Of a stretch of DNA of 64,000 nucleotides, positions 10,027-17,706 are shown piece by piece. A program made the translations under genes and the position numbers. This stretch comes from Nakamurella sp. A5-74 (GTDB lineage Bacteria; Actinomycetota; Actinomycetes; Mycobacteriales; Nakamurellaceae). Each line of letters begins with the position of its first letter. Position 1 is the stretch's first letter. The notes beneath the pieces are model-generated. The model was not told where the DNA came from, made no database searches, and saw nothing but the letters and a program-made list of their open reading frames with translations. Location: the NCBI RefSeq assembly GCF_040438885.1, contig NZ_CP159218.1:3472001-3536000 (forward strand). The letters are read 5' to 3'.

Positions 10027-10890
10027 TCATCGGGTGGTCGGCGGAATCGGGATCGCCGTTCCCATGGTGCCGAGCTCGATGGTGGCGCCGGAGATCGGCG
10101 TGCGCGGGGTGACCACCGGTCCCGTCTCTGCCTGGGTGGTCATCCCGCCGTCCGAGGTCGGTGAAGCCGGGTCCTCGGTGCGCGACGGGGCAGCGTCGGC
10201 ATCGCCGGACCGCTCGAACACGACTGTCACGCCGGCTCCCTCGAGGGTGAGCGTGGTGCCGTCGACGGTGTAGCTGACACCCTCTGTCAGCCACTTCGAA
10301 TACCAGGACTCCTGCTCCATGATCACGCCGCCACCGGCCTCGCAGGCCATCATCGTCGAGACGATCTGCGGGATGCTCAGGGCGTCGCCGTCGAAGACCG
10401 GGGCTCCACCCATGGAGTTGCACCCGGCATGCAGACCGCTGCGTTCACCGCTCGCGTCGAACGAGATCTTCAGCGGCGAACCCTTCACCGCCGGTCGACC
10501 CTTGATCGACGTCGCGGTGTACGCCGACCCCTTCACGGAATCGGGAACCGGGGTCCCGCCGGATGACTGCTCTGACTGTGAAGACTGCGAAGACTGCGAA
10601 GACATGGGGGGCTCCTGGCTCGACGGCTGGTTGCCGGAATTCCCGGCCGTTCCGGACGAACTGGTGCCGGAGGTGGAGGACGGGGTGGCACCGCCGTCCG
10701 ACTGCGTGGGCGTGGCGGACGGACCGGCCGCGGCGCCGCCCGCACCGACATTCGTGTTTGCGGACTCGCCGCAGGCCACGGCGATCAGCGGAAGAGCAGT
10801 GACTGCCAGGATCGCGCCGAGTCGACGCAACCGACCATCACCGCGGGGTGATGCTGTCGGTCGTGTCGTCTGCTGGGCATTGCTGTGCAT
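10027..10890 (-). CDS. Secreted META-domain (HslJ-like) lipoprotein
   Basis: A 287-residue lipoprotein. A basic N-terminus is followed by a hydrophobic stretch and the lipobox IAVAC with the lipidated Cys at residue 40. A Ser/Thr/Gln/Gly-rich linker (about 45-115, with a run of SSQ repeats) leads to a META-type domain recognised by GCNSMGG and the STMMACE segment. META domains occur in HslJ-like envelope proteins; the molecular role is not known. The tail of about 50 residues is Pro/Thr-rich. The ATG at 10890 has GGAG upstream. It converges on the mutase gene. Confidence 0.82.
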   Translation of the reverse strand: MHSNAQQTTRPTASPRGDGRLRRLGAILAVTALPLIAVACGESANTNVGAGGAAAGPSATPTQSDGGATPSSTSGTSSSGTAGNSGNQPSSQEPPMSSQSSQSSQSEQSSGGTPVPDSVKGSAYTATSIKGRPAVKGSPLKISFDASGERSGLHAGCNSMGGAPVFDGDALSIPQIVSTMMACEAGGGVIMEQESWYSKWLTEGVSYTVDGTTLTLEGAGVTVVFERSGDADAAPSRTEDPASPTSDGGMTTQAETGPVVTPRTPISGATIELGTMGTAIPIPPTTR

Positions 10891-11031
10891 GGTTCTCCAT
10901 CCTCGAGGTACCGAGTCGGGTTCGCACCGGGTTGCGGTGTCTCACCCGCAAGGACGGTCCCGCTCCACGAACGGGTTGCACGTCCCGGGTTGTACTTCCG
11001 AGGGATCAGCGTTCGACCGTCGCCAGGACGG

Positions 11032-12693
11032 TCATCGGGTCTGACCGAGGGGCGGGTACACGCTCGTCTGGTTGGTGACGCCGTTGCGGGCAGCGTTGAT
11101 CTTGAAGGTCGGCCAGGAGCTGGCGCCCGCCGCCGTCGGGAAGGTGTAGGCCATCACCTGGGCGCGGTTGCCGCCGCTGCTCTTCGCCATCAGGGCGAAG
11201 TACAGCGTCGCCCCGCCCGCCCTGCTGACCAGGGTCGGCGAGGCGGACAGGCCGTAGAAAGTCTCCGGGATCTGGACGCTGACCACCGCCATTCTGGTGT
11301 GGTCGATGACGTAGAAGCTGTTGGAGCCGGCCGTGATCACCTCCTGGTAGCCGTCGTTGTTGACGTCGCCGATGATCGGGCTGGTGTGCGAGGTGGCGCA
11401 CCGGCCACCGCTGATCTTGGCCGTGCAGATGTGGGCCAGCCGGTGCCACTTCGTGTCGATGATGTCCGTGTACCCGGTGTCGTCGGTGATGACGATCTGT
11501 TGCCGGCCGGAGTGGGTGATGTCGCCGATCGCCGGGGAGGAGAACGTCCGGCCGAGCATCGGGACCGTCTTGATGGTGCGGCCGTTGCGGTCCAGCACCC
11601 AGGTCTGCTTACCGGCGCCGGGATAGAACAGGCCGGTGCCGACGATGATCTCCTTGCCCGAGTCGCCCGCGATGTTCGCCACCGCGGGGGTGGACCAGAC
11701 CACCTGCCCGGGGATGAACTTCGGCCAGCCCGGCCGCAGACGGCCGTTGTGGTCGTAGACGGTGACGAAGCCGCCCTTGCTGTGGTACTTGACGTTGCAG
11801 ATCTGGGTGCCAGCACCGCCGCAGTCGTAGCCGAAGATGATCTCGGACCAGCCGTCGTTGTCGATGTCGCTGACCACTGGGGACGACCAGACGGTGTCCT
11901 TCACCCAGATCGGGAACCCGCGCTTGTTCGCGCCGGTCGCGACGTCCCACGCGTACACCTGCTGGGTCCAGGTGGTGGCGACCAGGTACATCCTGCCGTT
12001 GCGGTCCAGGTCAGCCACGGTGGGCGTGCCGAAGACACCGTTGTACTTGCCCTCGAAGGAGACCCGCTTGTGGAACACGACCCGAATCCGGCCGCCGGTG
12101 AAGGAGTAGACGTAGACGTGCCCTGCCTTGTTGGCGATGGTGACGTACAACTGGCCGCCGGGCTTCATCCGGAACAGACCGGGCGAGGCCGCGATCGGCC
12201 CGCCGGTCTGCACCACGAACAGCTGACGTCCGCTCTTCTGGCTCCAGACGTGCACCGTCCCGTCCAGGTAGGCCCCGATGATGTCGGTGTCGCCGTCCGT
12301 GTGGTTGGTGACGTTGCCGACCACAGCGGCGGAGAAGGCCTCACCGTTCGCCGTGGTCCGCGTGGTCCCTTGCAGGTAACCACCGTCGTAGACCTTGCTG
12401 CGGACCGGGGTGCCGATCCGTTTCGGCGCGGCGACTGCCGCCGCGCTCAGCAGTGACGGTGCAGCTGGTGCGGCGGTACGTGCCGCCGCACTCCCGGAAT
12501 CGAGCAGCGACGGACGAGCAGGCGACGCAGCAGCCGGCCGCACCTGCGGCTGGGCAGCCGCAGCACTCGCGGGCTGGGCCACGGGCGCTGCAGGGGAGGC
12601 GCTGGAGCCCGGAGCGCTCAGGACGAGCGACACCAGCACGATCGACGACAGCATCGCCGCAACACCGGCACCCTGGGGGCGGGAGAACCTCAT
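11032..12693 (-). CDS. Secreted FG-GAP/VCBS-like beta-propeller protein
   Basis: A 553-residue exported protein. The start at ATG 12693 is chosen because GAGG lies seven bases upstream; a GTG at 12717 is the alternative. The signal sequence (about residues 1-35) is followed by an Ala/Pro-rich linker, then repeated blade motifs such as PTVADLDRNGRMYLVATTW, SPVVSDIDNDGWSEIIFGYD, TPAVANIAGDSGKEIIVGTG, SPAIGDITHSGRQQIVITD and SPIIGDVNNDGYQEVITAGS. The Asp-rich loops (DIDNDGWSE, DVNNDGYQE) resemble calcium-binding FG-GAP repeats. No lipobox, wall anchor or catalytic motif is visible, so a binding or structural role outside the cell is likely but unproven. Confidence 0.82.
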   Translation of the reverse strand: MRFSRPQGAGVAAMLSSIVLVSLVLSAPGSSASPAAPVAQPASAAAAQPQVRPAAASPARPSLLDSGSAAARTAAPAAPSLLSAAAVAAPKRIGTPVRSKVYDGGYLQGTTRTTANGEAFSAAVVGNVTNHTDGDTDIIGAYLDGTVHVWSQKSGRQLFVVQTGGPIAASPGLFRMKPGGQLYVTIANKAGHVYVYSFTGGRIRVVFHKRVSFEGKYNGVFGTPTVADLDRNGRMYLVATTWTQQVYAWDVATGANKRGFPIWVKDTVWSSPVVSDIDNDGWSEIIFGYDCGGAGTQICNVKYHSKGGFVTVYDHNGRLRPGWPKFIPGQVVWSTPAVANIAGDSGKEIIVGTGLFYPGAGKQTWVLDRNGRTIKTVPMLGRTFSSPAIGDITHSGRQQIVITDDTGYTDIIDTKWHRLAHICTAKISGGRCATSHTSPIIGDVNNDGYQEVITAGSNSFYVIDHTRMAVVSVQIPETFYGLSASPTLVSRAGGATLYFALMAKSSGGNRAQVMAYTFPTAAGASSWPTFKINAARNGVTNQTSVYPPLGQTR

Positions 12694-12859
12694 GATCGTC
12701 CTCGAATTCGTCAGCACTCGGTCACTGGCGGACCGGGACGGTCACCTAGTAGGCACACACCGTAAGCACCGCCGACGAACAGCGCCACCGGGGGCGTCAG
12801 TTTCGGAGGGATTCGACCAGATCGTCCGGTGGACCCTCGTCGGATCGTCCGATCCGCGC

Positions 12860-13513
12860 TCAGACCGCGCCGAACTGGCGGTCTCCCGCATCTCCCAGAC
12901 CGGGCACGATGTAGGCCGAATCATTGAGCCGCTCGTCGACGGAGGCGGTGATCACTCGGACCGGGAGCCCGGACTCGGCCAGCCGGACCAGCCCTTCCGG
13001 GGCGGCCAACGCGCAGACCGCCGTCACCGCGGTGGCGCCCCGGTCGACCAGCAGCTGGATGGTGTTGACCATCGATCCGCCGGTGGCGAGCATCGGGTCC
13101 AGGACGAACACCGGGCGTCCGGCCAGGGACGCCGGGAGGGACTCCATGTACGGCGTCGGCTCATGGGTCTGCTCGTCGCGGGCCATCCCGACGAAGCCCA
13201 TCTGCGACTCGGGGATGAGTGCGTGGGCGATGTCCGCCATCCCCAGGCCGGCCCGGAGCACCGGCACCAGCAGCGGCGGATTGATCAACCGGGTCCCGCC
13301 GGTCCTGGCCACCGGGGTGTGGATCTGGACGATCTCGGTCGCCAACCCGCGACTGGCCTCGATCACCAACATCAGGGTCAGATCGCGCAACGCCGCCCGG
13401 AAGGACGCGTTGTCGGTACGGGCGTCGCGCATCGTCGACAGCCGTGCGGCAGCCAGTGGATGCTCGACGACGACGACGTCGAATCCGGCGGGGATCTCGT
13501 GCGGTGCAGGCAT
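12860..13513 (-). CDS. upp: Uracil phosphoribosyltransferase
   Basis: Makes UMP from uracil and PRPP in pyrimidine salvage. The 217-residue protein matches the family over its whole length: [23 protein letters not shown] near the N-terminus, [18 protein letters not shown], the PRPP-binding motif [14 protein letters not shown] and the uracil-binding end [17 protein letters not shown]. The ATG at 13513 follows a -10-like TAGCGT by seven bases, indicating a leaderless transcript. It is divergent from the DUF4190 gene and lies among nucleoside catabolic genes. Confidence 0.96.
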   Translation of the reverse strand: MPAPHEIPAGFDVVVVEHPLAAARLSTMRDARTDNASFRAALRDLTLMLVIEASRGLATEIVQIHTPVARTGGTRLINPPLLVPVLRAGLGMADIAHALIPESQMGFVGMARDEQTHEPTPYMESLPASLAGRPVFVLDPMLATGGSMVNTIQLLVDRGATAVTAVCALAAPEGLVRLAESGLPVRVITASVDERLNDSAYIVPGLGDAGDRQFGAV

Positions 13514-13593
13514 ACCGGCAACGCTAGATCATCGCGATCGGCCGGGTCGATCCCCGACCGGGTCGCCGGCAGGCTGGCCCCTATCCTGGCACC

Positions 13594-14196
13594 ATGAGCG
13601 AACCGGGGGACCAGGGCCAGCAGTCGACCGCTGCGGACTCCGGAAGTTCGGCGCAACCGCACGTCCCGGTGGAGGCCCACCTCCCGACCGATGCGTATCC
13701 GACTGCGTATCCATCTACCTATCCGATGCCCGACCCGTCCCCCGCTGCGCCGGCCTGGGAAACGGTGCCGACGTACCCGGCCGCAGCGCCCGCGTACCCC
13801 GCAGCCGACCCGTACGGCTACCAGGGTGGCGCAGTCCCGCCGGTGCAGCAGCAGTACCGCCCTGGCGCCCACCCCGTTGGGTCCTACCAGCCGTACGGTT
13901 CCGCCGGGCGGAATCCGGCCGGCTATCCGTATGCCGTCCGCGAGGCCCCGATGTGCGGGCTTGCCGTCGCCTCACTGGTGTGCGGCATCGTCTGGGTCTA
14001 CTGGATCACCTCGATCCTGGCGATCGTCTTCGCGGCCGTCGCACTCGGGAAGATCAAGCGCGAAGGGTTGCGCGGCAGAGGACTGGCGATCGCCGGTCTG
14101 GTACTCGGCCTCGTCTGGATGGCGCTGCTGGGGCTCGCCCTGATCGGATTCGTCGTCGGCGGGACCTCCGGGGTGGTCCCGTTCGCCGGCAACTGA
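13594..14196 (+). CDS. DUF4190-type membrane protein with Pro/Tyr-rich N-terminus
   Basis: A 200-residue protein of unknown function. The first 115 residues are low-complexity, rich in Pro, Tyr, Ala and Gln (repeats like YPTAYPSTYP). Two membrane helices follow at about 120-150 and 162-190, separated by the loop GKIKREGLRGRGLAIAGLVL, which is the DUF4190 signature. A -10-like TATCCT lies six bases before the ATG. Such proteins are common in actinobacteria, often beside signalling or envelope genes, but no role is established. It is divergent from upp. Confidence 0.8.
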   Translation: MSEPGDQGQQSTAADSGSSAQPHVPVEAHLPTDAYPTAYPSTYPMPDPSPAAPAWETVPTYPAAAPAYPAADPYGYQGGAVPPVQQQYRPGAHPVGSYQPYGSAGRNPAGYPYAVREAPMCGLAVASLVCGIVWVYWITSILAIVFAAVALGKIKREGLRGRGLAIAGLVLGLVWMALLGLALIGFVVGGTSGVVPFAGN

Positions 14197-14271
14197 CCAC
14201 CTCCTCGAGCCCCTGACCAGCACCGATGCGCACGACTCTGCGGTTCGGGGACGGATCCCTAGGATGGTCCG

Positions 14272-15315
14272 ATGACCACCACACAGGGCAGTGTTGCTTC
14301 TGGGAGGGACACCGTTGCTTCTGGGAGAGACGCCCCCGGCACGGCCCGGCCCGCGACTGCGCCCGCGGCGACGACGCTCCCCCCGGACCTCGCCGATGCC
14401 ACCCGCGACGAGCAGAGCCTGCGCCGGTTCCTGGCCGGACTGCCGGGCGTGGATCCGGTCGGGCTCGAACAGCGGTCGGCCGGCCTGGCCACCCGTTCGA
14501 TCAAGAAGGCCAGCAAACTGGCGGCGATCGACCTGGCCATCTCGATGGTGGATCTGACCACCCTGGAGGGCTCCGACACCCCCGGCAAGGTGCGCTCGCT
14601 CGCTGCCAAGGCCCGCCGCCCCGATCCCGACGTACCGGGTACGCCATCCGTCGCTGCGGTCTGTGTGTACCCCGACATGGTTGCGTCGGCGGCAGAAGTG
14701 TTGCGCGGCAGCAGCATCGGGATCGCCTCGGTCGCCACCGCCTTCCCGTCAGGACGATCCGCCCTGCCGATCAAGCTCGCCGACACCAGGCTCGCCATCG
14801 AGTCGGGCGCCACCGAGGTCGACATGGTGATCGATCGAGGTGCGTTCCTGGCCGGCAACTACGGCAAGGTGTTCGACGAGATCGTGGCCGTCAAGCAGGC
14901 CTGCGGCGCGACGAGGCTCAAAGTGATCCTGGAGACCGGTGAACTCGGCACCTACGACGACGTGCGCCGGGCCTCCTGGTTGGGCCTGTTGGCCGGCGGC
15001 GACTTCATCAAGACCTCCACCGGCAAGATCTCGCCGGCCGCGACGCTGCCCGTCACGCACGTGATGCTGCAGGCGGTCCGTGACTGGTACGACCGCACCG
15101 GCGAGCGTCGCGCGGTCAAACCCGCCGGCGGGATCCGCAACACCAAGGACGCTCTTCGCTACCTGGTCGCCGTGCGCGAGGTAGCCGGTGACGAGTGGCT
15201 GGATCCGTTCCTGTTCCGCTTCGGCGCCTCCTCGCTGCTCAACGACCTGCTGATGCAGCGCCGGGCCCAGACCCAGGGTCACTACAGCGGCCCCACGTAC
15301 GTCACCGTCGACTGA
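14272..15315 (+). CDS. deoC: Deoxyribose-phosphate aldolase
   Basis: Cleaves 2-deoxyribose-5-phosphate to acetaldehyde and glyceraldehyde-3-phosphate. The 347-residue product carries the class I aldolase core: VCVYPDMV, ATAFPSGRS, EVDMVIDRGAFLAG, LKVILETGELG, the Schiff-base lysine in FIKTSTGKISPAAT and the catalytic lysine in KPAGGIRNTKDAL. It is longer than bacterial DeoC (about 220-260) because of a roughly 90-residue N-terminal extension, which starts with a near-duplicated VASGRD. A -10-like TAGGAT ends six bases before the ATG, so the mRNA is probably leaderless. The next gene, an aldehyde dehydrogenase, could oxidise the acetaldehyde released. Confidence 0.95.
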   Translation: MTTTQGSVASGRDTVASGRDAPGTARPATAPAATTLPPDLADATRDEQSLRRFLAGLPGVDPVGLEQRSAGLATRSIKKASKLAAIDLAISMVDLTTLEGSDTPGKVRSLAAKARRPDPDVPGTPSVAAVCVYPDMVASAAEVLRGSSIGIASVATAFPSGRSALPIKLADTRLAIESGATEVDMVIDRGAFLAGNYGKVFDEIVAVKQACGATRLKVILETGELGTYDDVRRASWLGLLAGGDFIKTSTGKISPAATLPVTHVMLQAVRDWYDRTGERRAVKPAGGIRNTKDALRYLVAVREVAGDEWLDPFLFRFGASSLLNDLLMQRRAQTQGHYSGPTYVTVD

Positions 15316-15334
15316 CTGACTGAACGGAATCCTC

Positions 15335-16780
15335 GTGACTCATCTCGACTGGGAGTACGCCCCCGCCCCGGAATCGGCCGCCATCGGCAGGATCAAGGAG
15401 CGCTACTCGATGTTCGTCGGCGGGAAGTTCGTCGACGGTCGGGGCGACGACCTCAAGACCATCAACCCCGCCACCGAGGAACCGCTCGCGGTGGTCAGCA
15501 CCGCGAGCACCGCGGACGTCGACACCGCGGTCTCGGTGGCGCGCAAGGCCTATGACGACGTCTGGTCGCGGATGCCGGGGGCCGAACGCGGAAAGTACCT
15601 GTACCGGATCGCCCGCGGGATCGCCGAACGCGCCCGGGAGCTGGCTGTCGTGGAGACCCTCGACAACGGCAAGCCGATCAAGGAGTCCCGGGACGGCGAC
15701 ATCCCCACTGCGTCAGCACATTTCTTCTACCACGCGGGCTGGGCGGACAAGCTCGAGCACGCGGGTTACGGACCGGATCCCAAACCGCTGGGCGTTGCGG
15801 GACAGGTGATCCCGTGGAACTTCCCGTTGCTGATGGCAGCCTGGAAGATCGCGCCGGCCCTGGCTGCCGGCAACACCGTCGTCATCAAGCCTGCGGAGAC
15901 CACCCCGCTGTCGATCCTGGTGCTGGCCGAGATCATCGCCGATGCGGACCTGCCGCCGGGCGTGGTGAACATCCTGCCCGGCGCCGGCGACGTGGGCTCA
16001 GCACTGGTGAACCATCCGGGGGTGGACAAGGTCGCCTTCACCGGATCCACCGCGGTCGGTCGGGCGATCCAGGCCTCGCTGGCCGGGACCCGGAAGAAGC
16101 TGACCCTCGAACTCGGCGGCAAGGCCGCCAACATCGTGTTCGACGATGCGCCGATCGACCAGGCCGTCGAGGGCATCGTCAACGGGATCTTCTTCAACCA
16201 GGGTCACGTCTGCTGCGCCGGCAGTCGTCTGCTCGTGCAGGAATCGGTGGCGGACGAGGTGCTGGCCAAGCTGCGGGCGCGGGTGGCGACGTTGCGGCTC
16301 GGCGATCCGATGGACAAGAACACCGACATCGGCGCGATCAACTCCCGCGAGCAGCTGGACCGGATCACCGCGCTGGCGGACGCCGGTGACGAGGAGGGCG
16401 CCGAGCGCTGGACGTCGCCGTGCCCCGTCCCCGACCGCGGGTTCTTCTTCCCGCCCACCGTGTTCAGCGGTGTCTCGCAGTCGATGCGGATCTCGCGGGA
16501 GGAGATCTTCGGGCCTGTGTTGTCGGTGCTCACCTTCCGCACCCCTGACGAGGCGATCGCCAAGGCCAACAACACCCCGTACGGGCTGTCCGCGGGAATC
16601 TGGACCGAGAAGGGGTCGCGCATCCTCGGCATGGCCTCGGCGCTGCGCGCAGGCGTGGTGTGGTCCAACACGTTCAACCGGTTCGACCCGACCGCGGCGT
16701 TCGGCGGCTACAAGGAATCCGGCTTCGGCCGGGAGGGCGGGCGGGCCGGTCTCGGCGCCTACCTGCAGGAGGAGAACTGA
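15335..16780 (+). CDS. Aldehyde dehydrogenase (likely acetaldehyde or related aldehyde, NAD-dependent)
   Basis: Full-length 481-residue ALDH superfamily enzyme. The NAD-binding segment VIPWNFPLLMAAWKIAPALA, the VVIKPAETTP lysine, the FTGSTAVGRAI loop, the general base Glu in LELGGKAANIV and the catalytic Cys293 in GHVCCAGSR are all present, as is the EEIFGPVLSV motif. The GTG start at 15335 lies 19 bases after the deoC stop. Directly after deoC, acetaldehyde is a reasonable substrate, though the sequence alone does not fix this. It overlaps the next ALDH-like gene as TGATG. Confidence 0.92.
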   Translation: MTHLDWEYAPAPESAAIGRIKERYSMFVGGKFVDGRGDDLKTINPATEEPLAVVSTASTADVDTAVSVARKAYDDVWSRMPGAERGKYLYRIARGIAERARELAVVETLDNGKPIKESRDGDIPTASAHFFYHAGWADKLEHAGYGPDPKPLGVAGQVIPWNFPLLMAAWKIAPALAAGNTVVIKPAETTPLSILVLAEIIADADLPPGVVNILPGAGDVGSALVNHPGVDKVAFTGSTAVGRAIQASLAGTRKKLTLELGGKAANIVFDDAPIDQAVEGIVNGIFFNQGHVCCAGSRLLVQESVADEVLAKLRARVATLRLGDPMDKNTDIGAINSREQLDRITALADAGDEEGAERWTSPCPVPDRGFFFPPTVFSGVSQSMRISREEIFGPVLSVLTFRTPDEAIAKANNTPYGLSAGIWTEKGSRILGMASALRAGVVWSNTFNRFDPTAAFGGYKESGFGREGGRAGLGAYLQEEN

Positions 16781-17706
16781 TGGCGCGCAAGAAGTCCGAC
16801 CCGGTCGACGCCGTGGCAGCAGCACGAGTCCCGGTCGCCAAGACCTACAAGCTGTACGTGGGCGGCGCCTTCCCGCGGAGCGAGAGCGGTCGTACCTACC
16901 AGGTGACGACCAGCGACGGGACGTTCGCCGCCAATGCTGCCCAGGGCTCCCGCAAGGACGGCCGTGACGCGGTCGTCGCCGCCCGCAAGGCTCACGGCGG
17001 TTGGGCGTCGGCAACGGCGTACAACCGCGGCCAGGTGATCTACCGGATCGCCGAGATGATGGAGGGCCGCCGCGACCAGTTCATCGAGCTGGTCCGCACC
17101 AGTGAGGGCGTGTCAGAGGCCGCCGCGGTGTCCGCTGTCGACGCTGCGATCGATCGAGTGGTGCACTACGCGGGCTGGACCGACAAGATCGCCGCTGTGT
17201 TCGGCGGGATGAATCCTGTTGCCGGACCGTACTTCTGCATCACCAGTCCGGAACCGACCGGCGTAGTGGCCGCCGTCGCGCCGCAGGACGATTCGCTGCT
17301 CGGGCTCGTCTCGGTGATCCTGCCGATCATCACCAGCGGCAACACCGTCGTGGTGGTCGCCTCGCAAGCGCGGCCACTACCCGCGATCGCGTTGGCCGAG
17401 GTGCTGGCCACCTCGGATCTGCCCGGCGGGGTGGTCAATCTGCTCACCGGGGACACCGCCGAGATCATGCCGCACCTCGCGAGCCACGGGGACGTGAACG
17501 CGCTCGACCTGACCGGCTGCAACGAGGAGCTGGGCACCTCGCTCGCGCGAGCCGCGTCCGGCACCGTCAAGCGGGTGTACCGGCCGCGTGCCGGTCAGGA
17601 CTTCAGCGGCGCCCCCGGCACCGGACGGCTGCGGGCCTTCCTGGAGCAGAAGACCGTCTGGCACCCCACTGGAGCGGTGTCGCTCTCCGGCGGGAGCGCC
17701 TACTGA
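16780..17706 (+). CDS. Short aldehyde dehydrogenase-like protein lacking the catalytic domain
   Basis: A 308-residue ALDH-family protein translationally coupled to the preceding full-length enzyme. It keeps the N-terminal NAD-binding half (LYVGGAFPRSESGRTYQV, VVAAVAPQDDSLLGLVSVIL, LAEVLATSDLPGGVVNLLTG) and a C-terminal arm like that of family members (FLEQKTVWHPTG). The segment that should hold the general base Glu, the catalytic Cys and the EEIFGP motif is missing: the sequence passes from LDLTGCNEELGTSLARAA almost directly to the arm. It is probably a non-catalytic partner or regulator of the upstream enzyme. The frame is intact, with no sign of recent decay. Its end overlaps the convergent permease gene by seven bases. 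Confidence 0.8.
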   Translation: MARKKSDPVDAVAAARVPVAKTYKLYVGGAFPRSESGRTYQVTTSDGTFAANAAQGSRKDGRDAVVAARKAHGGWASATAYNRGQVIYRIAEMMEGRRDQFIELVRTSEGVSEAAAVSAVDAAIDRVVHYAGWTDKIAAVFGGMNPVAGPYFCITSPEPTGVVAAVAPQDDSLLGLVSVILPIITSGNTVVVVASQARPLPAIALAEVLATSDLPGGVVNLLTGDTAEIMPHLASHGDVNALDLTGCNEELGTSLARAASGTVKRVYRPRAGQDFSGAPGTGRLRAFLEQKTVWHPTGAVSLSGGSAY

